This document shows positions 1 through 7,164 of a stretch of 64,000 nucleotides of DNA, piece after piece. Both the position numbers and the translations under genes were made by a program. Source of the DNA: Desulfovibrio sp. OttesenSCG-928-G15 (GTDB lineage Bacteria; Desulfobacterota; Desulfovibrionia; Desulfovibrionales; Desulfovibrionaceae); NCBI GenBank assembly GCA_030266525.1, contig JAJDIC010000001.1, forward strand, positions 5,901 through 69,900. Direction: 5' to 3'. Under the pieces are notes generated by a model, which saw only the letters and a list, made by a program, of their open reading frames with translations, was not told where the DNA came from and searched no databases. Within the stretch, counting starts at the first letter, position 1. Each line of letters opens with the position of its first letter.

Positions 1-996
1 TTCTGGCAGGGACTGGCCGAGTGCTCGCGCAAACGCGGCTGGTGCCGGCCGGACATTCATGACGGAACCGATATCGCCATCAGGGAAGGGCGACACCCGG
101 TGGTGGAAGCCATGGCAGGACCGGCGGGCTTTGTGCCCAACGACTTGCGCATGGATGCAAAACGAAAGCTTCTGCTCATAACCGGCCCGAACATGGCCGG
201 TAAATCCACCGTGCTTCGCCAGGCGGCCATTATTGTGCTGCTGGCGCAAATAGGCTCCCATGTGCCCGCAACGGCTGCGAGCATCGGCCTTTGTGACCGC
301 ATTTTTTCCCGCGTGGGCGCGTCTGACAACCTCGCTCAGGGGCAGAGCACCTTTATGGTGGAAATGATGGAAACCGCCAGAATTTTGCGCCAAGCCACAA
401 AAAAGAGCCTGGTTATTCTGGACGAGATAGGCCGGGGCACCAGCACCTTTGACGGTCTTTCCCTTGCCTGGGCCGTGGTGGAGGACCTTGCCCGCAGAAG
501 TGACGGAGGCATCAGAACCCTGTTTGCCACGCACTACCATGAGCTGACAGCCCTGGAGGGCAGGCTGGCGGGTGTGCACAACATGAACATTGCCATCCGT
601 GAATACGGTGGCGACATTGTCTTTTTACGAAGGCTGGTGCCCGGGCCGTCAGACAGAAGTTACGGCATTGAAGTGGCCCGCCTGGCCGGGGTTCCGTCCC
701 CTGTCGTGCAGCGGGCAAAAAAGATATTGGGCATACTGGAATCTTCCCGCGATACTGTGCGTGAAAGCAGCGCCCAGGCCATGCAGCAGCTTTTGCCGGG
801 GCTTTGCCTGCCGGATGCGACCGGGGAAGACGCGCAAGCGCATAGCCGCGACGCCTTGCTGCCGCCAGTGCGTGAAGCGCCGGTTCATCCTTTGGCGCAA
901 ACCCTTGCAGACCTTGATACCGATAACCTGACCCCCATGCAGGCCCTGTCTCTGATTACAGAGTGGAAAACCCTGTGGGGTGGAGAAAAAGCATGA
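1..996 (+). CDS. mutS: DNA mismatch repair protein MutS, C-terminal part (5' end outside window)
   Basis: The reading frame is open from base 1, so only the last 331 residues are seen. They carry the ABC-type ATPase of MutS: Walker A GPNMAGKST at window residues 62-70, the Walker B/signature stretch LVILDEIGRGTST near 137-149, and the switch histidine in TLFATHYHELTAL. MutS recognises mismatches and small loops in the cytoplasm and uses this ATPase as its sliding-clamp switch. The tail after about residue 245 is a variable linker followed by a short helical end, PMQALSLITEWKTL, typical of the MutS C-terminus. The stop overlaps the start of the next gene in an ATGA, indicating translational coupling. 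Identification is secure; the mismatch-binding and clamp domains lie upstream of the window. Confidence 0.97.
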   Translation, partial: FWQGLAECSRKRGWCRPDIHDGTDIAIREGRHPVVEAMAGPAGFVPNDLRMDAKRKLLLITGPNMAGKSTVLRQAAIIVLLAQIGSHVPATAASIGLCDRIFSRVGASDNLAQGQSTFMVEMMETARILRQATKKSLVILDEIGRGTSTFDGLSLAWAVVEDLARRSDGGIRTLFATHYHELTALEGRLAGVHNMNIAIREYGGDIVFLRRLVPGPSDRSYGIEVARLAGVPSPVVQRAKKILGILESSRDTVRESSAQAMQQLLPGLCLPDATGEDAQAHSRDALLPPVREAPVHPLAQTLADLDTDNLTPMQALSLITEWKTLWGGEKA

Positions 997-1511
997 TCAG
1001 CCAACCAGCCAACACTGTCGCTTTCATAAAAAAACTGTCTCTTTCCGCGCTTTTGGTCGCGTTTTGTCTCTTCACCGTATATTTGCTTGGTGGCTGCGGA
1101 AAAACCGGCTACCCCGTGCCGCCTGAGAACAGCCGCGCGTTTACCTGGAAGGAAGTGGACGCCAAAATGGCAGGGCGCTGCATAGCTTTTTCCGGCACAC
1201 TTGAAGGCGCATACGAAAACTTTGACGGCGTGCGGGTTGAACTGGACATCGTTTCCGGCCCGGATGATTGCCCCGGCTGCCCCTTTACAGCAGAAGAAAC
1301 AGCGGAGATTTCCCCCTCCAAGGCGGGCTTTAGCCGTGCCAACGGGACAGTGGGGTTCAGCTATTGCCCGCAAGTAGCCCCGGCCTACCGCTGGCGGCTT
1401 GCAGGCATAAGCCGTTACAGCCGTATGCCCCACGCCACTATGAACGACAGACTGCTGGTTGTGCCGGAAAAGAAAGTTGAAAAAAGCGCCGGGCAAGCGG
1501 CCAAACGGTAA
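993..1511 (+). CDS. Predicted lipoprotein, function unknown
   Basis: The start is ATG at 993, overlapping the mutS stop by 4 bases; an in-frame ATG at 963 lies inside mutS and is less likely. The product is 172 residues. A hydrophobic segment at about residues 15-33 ends in the lipobox LGGC, followed by GKTGYP, so a lipid-anchored envelope protein is expected. The mature part contains CPGCPF and ends in a Lys/Ala-rich tail (KKVEKSAGQAAKR). I recognise no family. It sits between a repair gene and an RNA/CoA enzyme gene with 6 bases to the next start, so the shared operon says little about its role. Confidence 0.8.
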   Translation: MISQPANTVAFIKKLSLSALLVAFCLFTVYLLGGCGKTGYPVPPENSRAFTWKEVDAKMAGRCIAFSGTLEGAYENFDGVRVELDIVSGPDDCPGCPFTAEETAEISPSKAGFSRANGTVGFSYCPQVAPAYRWRLAGISRYSRMPHATMNDRLLVVPEKKVEKSAGQAAKR

Positions 1512-1517
1512 GCGGGT

Positions 1518-3281
1518 ATGGCCCGGGGGGAAGACATACCGGCCGGAAACAGTGCGTCGCGACGCTTTTGTTTCACGGTAGAGCCCGAAGAACAGGGAAT
1601 GCGGCTGGACCGTTTTCTTGCCGTGAAGCTTGAGGAACACGCAATTTCGCGGGAAAAGGTCAAGCGCCTGCTCAAAGACGGGCGTGCCGGAGTGGAAGGC
1701 GGGCAGGAATGCTCCCCCAAAATGCCGGTTTGCGCGGGCAGTACCGTATTTGCCCTGTTGCCGGAAAGCCGCACCGGGCTTTTGCCGGAAGAGGGCGAGT
1801 TGCGCGTTGTCTACCGGGATTCGTCACTCGCTGTTATCAACAAGGCCGCAGGACTCACCGTGCACCCCGCCCCCGGCCTGGAAAGCGGCACCCTGGCGCA
1901 CATACTGCTGGCGCATTTTCCCGAGCTTTCCGCGCAAGAGGGGTTTCGGCCCGGTATTGTGCACCGACTGGACAAGGATACGTCCGGTCTGATGTTGGTG
2001 GCGCTTGAGGAGCGCACGCGCCTGGCGCTTTCCGCCATGTTTGCCAGGCATGAGGTGTACAAGGAATACCTGGCTTTGGTCCGGGGCGTTCCTGGTAAAG
2101 CCGAAGAAGAAATTGACGCCCCCATCGGGCGTCACCCCACCCGCAAGACGCTCATGGCCGTTGTGGCTTCGGGCAAAACCGCCCGAAGCCGGCGCCGCAC
2201 TCTCGCCGGAGGGCAGGGCTTTTCCCTGGAAGCCATACGCATTTTCAGCGGCAGAACGCATCAGGTGCGCGTCCACATGCAGCATGTGGGGCACCCTTTG
2301 TGGGGAGACGCCGGGTATGGACCGAAGTTGCCCCGCAAGACTCCCAAGTTGCTCCGCAAGACGCCCACAGATGAGCCTTGTCGCGAGAGCGTTTCGTGCC
2401 ATGAAAATTCCCCCTGCGTTGTGGCGGGCCGTCAGATGCTGCATGCCTGGAAACTGTCCTTCACGCATCCTTTCCCGGAGAATATTCCCGATAGCCTGCC
2501 GGAGGGAGTTCGCCGCGAGGGTGACACGCTCTTTTTCTGCTGTCCTCCGCCGGCAGATTTCACAAGCGCCGTCAAAGCGCTTGTGTATCGTCCGCTGCGC
2601 GTTGTGATTACCGGCTCGCCCGGTTGCGGCAAGTCGTCGCTTCTGGCCTGGTTTCACCAGGCTGGCTACCCGACATTCAGCGCGGATGCTGAAATAGCGA
2701 CCATGTACGAACCCGGGCAGGACGGTTGGCAGCTTTTACGCTCATATTTTGGCGAACGCTTCGTTCCTTCCGACGATACGCCGGTGGACAAACGCGCTCT
2801 GGGTAAAGCCATGCAGGAAGATGCGGGGGTACGCAAAGAGGTGGAAGCCCTGATGCACCCGCTTGTCCGGCACAGGCTGGATGCGTTCTGGCAAAGGCAT
2901 GACGGACTGGCGGTTGCGGAGATACCGCTGTACCTGGAAACAGGCGGAAAAAAAACGCCGCGGAACGGTGCAGAACTGGATGCGCCTGTCCTGGTGGGGG
3001 TGTACGCGTCATTCCCGGTGCGGGAAAAAAGACTTCGTGAAAACCGGCAGTGGAGCGACGAAACCATTGCCCTGATGGAGTCCTGGCAATGGCCGGAACT
3101 GATGAAAATGCGCGCCTCCAATCTGGTTGTGAATAATGGCGGCACGCGCGAAGAACTGGCCCTTCGGGCAAAAAAACTGCTGCGGCAGTTGGAGCGCCTT
3201 GCTGCCAGGAGGGAGGAAAAAGCCCTGCGTGTTTTCCAGAACTCGTGGTCATGCCGGAGTCGTGAGGCTTTTCAGGGTTGA
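1518..3281 (+). CDS. coaE: RluA/RluD-family pseudouridine synthase fused to dephospho-CoA kinase (CoaE)
   Basis: A 587-residue two-enzyme fusion. Residues about 27-80 form an S4 RNA-binding domain (RLDRFLAVKLE, KVKRLLKDGRAGV). Residues about 90-345 form an RluA-type pseudouridine synthase with the catalytic motif HRLDKDTSGL; the catalytic Asp is residue 152. Residues about 360-565 form CoaE: P-loop GSPGCGKSS at 366-374, then the CoaE-type stretches DKRALGKAMQ and AEIPLYLE. The first half would isomerise uridines in 23S rRNA; the second phosphorylates dephospho-CoA, the last step of CoA synthesis. A 21-bp tandem duplication at 2325-2366 adds a basic stretch (KLPRKTPKLLRKTP) inside the synthase domain. 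The frame is unbroken across the junction, so this is a genuine fused reading frame. The gene symbol applies to the C-terminal half only. Confidence 0.93.
   Translation: MARGEDIPAGNSASRRFCFTVEPEEQGMRLDRFLAVKLEEHAISREKVKRLLKDGRAGVEGGQECSPKMPVCAGSTVFALLPESRTGLLPEEGELRVVYRDSSLAVINKAAGLTVHPAPGLESGTLAHILLAHFPELSAQEGFRPGIVHRLDKDTSGLMLVALEERTRLALSAMFARHEVYKEYLALVRGVPGKAEEEIDAPIGRHPTRKTLMAVVASGKTARSRRRTLAGGQGFSLEAIRIFSGRTHQVRVHMQHVGHPLWGDAGYGPKLPRKTPKLLRKTPTDEPCRESVSCHENSPCVVAGRQMLHAWKLSFTHPFPENIPDSLPEGVRREGDTLFFCCPPPADFTSAVKALVYRPLRVVITGSPGCGKSSLLAWFHQAGYPTFSADAEIATMYEPGQDGWQLLRSYFGERFVPSDDTPVDKRALGKAMQEDAGVRKEVEALMHPLVRHRLDAFWQRHDGLAVAEIPLYLETGGKKTPRNGAELDAPVLVGVYASFPVREKRLRENRQWSDETIALMESWQWPELMKMRASNLVVNNGGTREELALRAKKLLRQLERLAARREEKALRVFQNSWSCRSREAFQG
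2325..2366 (+). repeat. In-frame 21-bp tandem duplication inside the RluD-CoaE gene
   Basis: Two 21-base units (2325-2345 and 2346-2366) beginning AAGTTGC differ at two positions and encode KLPRKTP and KLLRKTP. The duplication keeps the frame and lies in a linker of the pseudouridine synthase domain. Confidence 0.85.
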
Positions 3282-3377
3282 GCTTGTAAGAGTTTTCCGC
3301 TTGTTATATACACGGCTTGTTTGTGCTGAACGTGCCCGTACATTGGATACGGGCTATATTTGAAGGAAGGAGAAGGT

Positions 3378-4073
3378 ATGAGCGTTTTTTCAATACAGTC
3401 CGGGCGTGGTTTTTCCTTGGGGCGGGCAGCTCTTGCGCCGCTTTGCCTTGTGGTTTTGCTCGCGGCTGGCTGCGCGGCAAAATCCGGCAAGGAAACCGTG
3501 GACCTTAAAAAAGCCGAGCGTCCCGGCGAAACCGAGCTCGCCTACGGAATGGGCCTGACCCTGCCCCAGGGATGGAAGGTTGTAAACAGCCTGACCGCTT
3601 CCAACGCAAGCAAACAGAGCCTGGATACAAGACGGCAGGGCGGAGAGCGCGTGCTGTTGTTGGAAGCGACAAGCCCGCAAAGTCTGGAAGGCATGCCCTC
3701 CATGATAGGCATTTTCTTGACCAGCCAGAAAGACTCCTTCATGCCGGAAGAGTACGCAACAAAACTCAAGCCAGAGGAATTCGCGGCCATGTCCAAGGAT
3801 TTGCTGGCCAGGGAAAAGGCCGATGCCAAGAAAAAGAAGACCCAGAGCGGCCTTCTTGACGTACAGATTCTGCGCGATGACGTTGGCGGCAAACTGGCCA
3901 TAAGTCAGCGCATGCTGGTGGCAGGCCCCCAGGGCAAGGCCATTCGCCTGATGAACTGGGACGTATATCTGCCGAACGGCGCGGGCGCTGCCATCAAAAC
4001 AGTGTGCGACCCGCAACGGGCCAGCGCCGAAAGCGAACTGAATACCGTGATACACTCGATGCGTTTTGAGTAG
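3378..4073 (+). CDS. Predicted lipoprotein, function unknown
   Basis: The start chosen is ATG 3378, preceded by AGGAGAAGGT; an upstream in-frame codon at 3360 has no ribosome site. The product has 231 residues: a signal peptide of about 32 residues ending in the lipobox LAAGC, then a soluble domain with TELAYGMGLTLPQGWKVV near its start and SRMLVAGPQGKAIRLMNWDVY near its end. The layout (PQGW, then FLTSQKDS, then a final IHSMRF) resembles small periplasmic lipoproteins that carry a PsbP/DUF1795-like fold, but this is an impression and not a family assignment. The gene is followed by a strong bidirectional terminator at 4157-4219. Confidence 0.8.
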   Translation: MSVFSIQSGRGFSLGRAALAPLCLVVLLAAGCAAKSGKETVDLKKAERPGETELAYGMGLTLPQGWKVVNSLTASNASKQSLDTRRQGGERVLLLEATSPQSLEGMPSMIGIFLTSQKDSFMPEEYATKLKPEEFAAMSKDLLAREKADAKKKKTQSGLLDVQILRDDVGGKLAISQRMLVAGPQGKAIRLMNWDVYLPNGAGAAIKTVCDPQRASAESELNTVIHSMRFE

Positions 4074-4156
4074 ATTCTGTTTCTCACGCGGTTTTGCCAG
4101 GTTCTGCGGCAAGGGGCCTGGCAAAAACTGTATGGCGAAGCAGCTTTTGCGATACT

Positions 4157-4219
4157 CCTGAACGAAAAAAGAGGGCAGTCTGCCGATTACCGGCGGACAG
4201 CCCTCTTTTTTCGTTCAGG
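4157..4219. terminator. Bidirectional intrinsic terminator between convergent genes
   Basis: A perfect 20-bp inverted repeat (arms 4157-4176 and 4200-4219) whose arms contain A6 and T6 tracts, so it works as a rho-independent terminator in both directions. It serves the lipoprotein gene ending at 4073 and the response regulator gene ending at 4229. Confidence 0.9.
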
Positions 4220-4228
4220 GGTATCGCG

Positions 4229-5704
4229 CTATTTATCGTCCTGTACGGCCTGGATGTTGTACTGTTTGAGTTTGCGTGAAAGGTAGCTGCGCTCCAGACC
4301 GATGGCTTCGGCCAGGCGGGAGATGTTGCCGTCAAATTCTTTCAGCTTGGCTGCGAGGAAGTGGGCTTCAAAGGCGCTTCTGGCGTTTTTGAAATTGGTG
4401 TCCAGCGCGTCCGGCGGCAAGTGCAGGCCCTCTTGTTCGTCATCCGCATATTCGGCTTTTCCGGCATCGGCTTTTTTGGCAGCCTGTCCGGAAGACTTGC
4501 CTTCAAAAGCGCGTTGCGGCTTTGCTTGCGCGTTCAGGAACTCTTCCGGCAACTGCTTTGCGCTGACTTCATTGCCGGAATGCAGGATAAGCATGCGCTC
4601 GATGAAGTTGCGTACCTCGCGTACGTTGCCCGGCCAGGCATACGCTCTCAAGGCCTTTTTTGCATCTGTGGAAAAAGTGACCGGGGCCAGGGCCAGATCC
4701 TGGGCCAGGGTTGCGGTGAAAAAATCCATGAGCAGAAACACATCTTCGCCGCGTTCACGAAGCGGTGGCACATACAAGGGAAATACTTTGAGCCGGTAGT
4801 ACAAATCTTCGCGGAACTCGCCGGAAGCAATGGCTGCTTCCAGGTCTTTGTTTGTTGCGGCGATAACGCGCACGTCCGCATGAAACACCTTGTTGCCGCC
4901 GACCCGTTCAAAGGTTTTTTCCTGGAGAATACGCAGTATTTTCGCCTGGGTTTTCAGGCTCATGTCGCCAATTTCGTCCAGAAACAGGGTGCCCTGGTCG
5001 GCCATTTCAAACTTGCCGATTTTCATGGTATCCGCACCGGTAAACGCGCCTTTTTCGTGACCGAAGAGTTCGCTTTCAATCAACTCTTCCGGAATGGCAG
5101 CGCAGTTTACGGCAACAAGCGGTTTTGCACTGCGGCGGCTGGCGCTGTGCACAGAACGGGCCGCAAGCTCCTTGCCGGTTCCGTTTTCGCCGGTAATCAG
5201 CACCCAGGTATCAAGCGGGGCCACGCGGGAAATTTGTTCCCGCAGGGCAACCATTACCGGGGAAGCGCCCATGGGCATGGTGGACACGCGCTCGCCAAGC
5301 TGTTCCTTTAACTCCCGGTTTTCTTTTTTCAGGTCGCTGAATTCCAGGGCTCGCTCGACAGCGATAATCACTTTTTCCAGCGAAAGGGGCTTTTCAATAA
5401 AGTCGTGCGCGCCTTTTTTTATGGCAGTAACGGCTGTTTCAATGGTGCCGTGCCCGGAAATCATGAGAACCGGCAGAGAAGGGTATTGGGGGTGCAGCTT
5501 TTCAAGCAAAGCCAGGCCGTCCATGCCGGGGAGCCATATGTCCAGAAAAACGAGATCGACAGACTCGCGCTCCAGAAATGCCAGACCTTCTTCCGCACTG
5601 GGGGCGTCAAAGACTGTGTAGCCTTCGTCTTCAAGTATACCGCGCAGGGATATGCGGATACCTTCCTCATCATCGATTATGAGTAACCTTGGGCGGTTTT
5701 GCAT
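4229..5704 (-). CDS. NtrX-like sigma-54-dependent response regulator
   Basis: A 491-residue three-domain regulator. Residues 1-125 are a receiver: D11/D12 acidic pair, phospho-acceptor D55 in LVFLDIWLPG, and Lys in FIEKPL. Residues about 145-370 are the AAA+ ATPase with Walker A GENGTGKE, an intact GAFTGA loop for sigma-54 contact, and Walker B GTLFLDEIGD. After a charged linker the C-terminus has a Fis-type helix-turn-helix (GNISRLAEAIGLERSYLSRKLK). Domain order and the YAWPGNVREVRNFIERMLIL stretch are closest to NtrX. No histidine kinase is adjacent, so the partner must be encoded elsewhere. It lies 50 bases downstream of cysC on the same strand and may share its transcript. Confidence 0.93.
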   Translation of the reverse strand: MQNRPRLLIIDDEEGIRISLRGILEDEGYTVFDAPSAEEGLAFLERESVDLVFLDIWLPGMDGLALLEKLHPQYPSLPVLMISGHGTIETAVTAIKKGAHDFIEKPLSLEKVIIAVERALEFSDLKKENRELKEQLGERVSTMPMGASPVMVALREQISRVAPLDTWVLITGENGTGKELAARSVHSASRRSAKPLVAVNCAAIPEELIESELFGHEKGAFTGADTMKIGKFEMADQGTLFLDEIGDMSLKTQAKILRILQEKTFERVGGNKVFHADVRVIAATNKDLEAAIASGEFREDLYYRLKVFPLYVPPLRERGEDVFLLMDFFTATLAQDLALAPVTFSTDAKKALRAYAWPGNVREVRNFIERMLILHSGNEVSAKQLPEEFLNAQAKPQRAFEGKSSGQAAKKADAGKAEYADDEQEGLHLPPDALDTNFKNARSAFEAHFLAAKLKEFDGNISRLAEAIGLERSYLSRKLKQYNIQAVQDDK

Positions 5705-5754
5705 AAAGGCTCCAGAAAAGCGGGGCTGTGCGGGGGAAAACAGATGCAGAAAAT

Positions 5755-6360
5755 TTACGCGTTTTTGGCAGACTGGTCCATAATGAATGTGAGGAGTTTC
5801 TTTGCGCTGGCGTCAACACTTTCTCCCTCGGTGCATATGGTGCAGTCTGCCAGAAGCGGGACGTCATAGCCCGCCGCCACGCCGGTATATTGCTGGATTT
5901 CTCCGGCCTTGGCCTTTTTATAAAAGGCTTTCGGGTCGCGGTTCAGGCACTCTTCCAGCGAACAGGCAATGTACACTTCCCGAAAAAAATCGGGACCGAT
6001 GATCTGCTTGACCGCTTTTCGTGCTTCGGCAGATGGGGAAATAAAGGCGCACAGACAAAGTGTGCCGTTGCGAACGAATATTTTGGCCAGTTCCGCGATA
6101 CGCCGGTTGTTTTCCGCTCTGTCTTCCGGTGAAAAACCGAGATCCGCGCAAAGGCCCTTGCGTATGGCATCGCCATCAAGCACGACAATTTCGTAGCCCT
6201 TTTGAAACAATACTTCTTCCACTGCGTGGGCCAGTGTGGACTTGCCGGAGCCGGAAAGCCCGGTGAGCCAGAAAACCATCCCCTTGTGTATGCGCCTTTC
6301 TTCCCGCATTTCCTGACTGATATGGCTGCGGGGGGCGACCAGATGTTTCTTTTCGCTCAA
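5755..6360 (-). CDS. cysC: Adenylylsulfate (APS) kinase
   Basis: APS kinase phosphorylates adenylylsulfate to PAPS. The product shows the P-loop GLSGSGKS, DGDAIRKGL, the SPEDRAENNRRIAELAK stretch that binds APS, and FISPSAEARK, all diagnostic for CysC, in a normal length of about 200 residues. TTG at 6360 is preferred because AGGA sits 6 bases upstream; an in-frame TTG at 6396 has no ribosome site, and the first ATG would cut into the conserved region. In a dissimilatory sulfate reducer APS is normally reduced directly, so this enzyme implies a side use of PAPS such as sulfation or assimilation; that is an inference. No sulfotransferase is visible nearby. Confidence 0.9.
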   Translation of the reverse strand: MSEKKHLVAPRSHISQEMREERRIHKGMVFWLTGLSGSGKSTLAHAVEEVLFQKGYEIVVLDGDAIRKGLCADLGFSPEDRAENNRRIAELAKIFVRNGTLCLCAFISPSAEARKAVKQIIGPDFFREVYIACSLEECLNRDPKAFYKKAKAGEIQQYTGVAAGYDVPLLADCTICTEGESVDASAKKLLTFIMDQSAKNA

Positions 6361-7164
6361 GGTGGGTCCTGATTCTTCGTGCCCCAAAACAGGCAAGTTC
6401 TGGAGGTAAAAGGCCGCGATTCGGGAAAACAGTACGAAAGGAGCGTTTTACCGGTTACAAACGTCCGTGAAACCATAACAAAACATATGGTCGAATACCC
6501 GCAAGGCAGTATTCCGTCAAGCGCCTTTTCCGGGAAGTCAGGCCGGGGCATGCAAAGCGGGAAGAGGGACTAAGGGGCGAAGGGCGGCACTGGGGCATCG
6601 CTTCGGCGACAGGCCGGCAAATGGGGCTGCACGCCTTTTTCGCGGCGCAGTTCGCTTTTTACCAGAGCAGTCTACTGCATGGAGAACATGGAGTATTGTT
6701 ATTTATATTTTCAATGGATTTGTGGTTAATCCAGCGCTGTAATAAATATAAAATATGCACAGTATAATGGCAAAACTGGATATTCCAAACCGCGGTTATG
6801 TAATGAAAGAAAAAGGGAGCCTTTTAAAAAAAAGTTTCCCTGTTTTGTGCTATACATAGGATAGTATACAATTGCTAAGCGCATGAGCATATTAAACGGA
6901 AATTAAAGGATTTTTTCTCATTTCAACAGCCAGCGCCGTCAAAAAGCGCAGGCCGAAAAGCGTGTTTTTTTTTATTCTAACCATGTGTTTTATCAGAATA
7001 TCGTGCATTAATTGCCTCAAGTTTTTTTTTAGGGTAACCGTAACAGGGCATAGTCAAATTTCCTTCCCGATTGCGTTTCTTACCGTACCGGTTTTTTATA
7101 GCTCAACAAAGTGACTGCCTCATACGGCCTTCATCGCCGTGACAGCCCAAACAAAGGAGGTATC
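6361..7164. other. 804-base gene-free region between cysC and the fdh operon; AT-rich leader
   Basis: The region separates divergently transcribed cysC and fdhA. Bases about 6400-6660 have normal GC; about 6670-7110 is strikingly AT-rich compared with everything around it. Short open frames here have no supporting ribosome site or recognisable product. The AT-rich part contains a 9-bp inverted repeat TTTATATTT/AAATATAAA (6702-6710 and 6744-6752) and a terminator-like hairpin at 6814-6848. I could not fix the fdh promoter with confidence. Confidence 0.6.
6814..6848 (+). terminator. Terminator-like or attenuator hairpin in the fdh leader
   Basis: AGGGA...CTTTT pairs with AAAAG...TTCCCT across a short A-rich loop and is followed by GTTTTGTG. 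On the plus strand there is no gene ahead of it, so it would end a short leader or small RNA transcript or attenuate the fdh message. The stem is AT-rich and imperfect. Confidence 0.35.

Noticed and set aside
6379..6573. 64-codon frame upstream of fdhA
   Set aside because: No ribosome site, overlaps the cysC leader, composition not protein-like.
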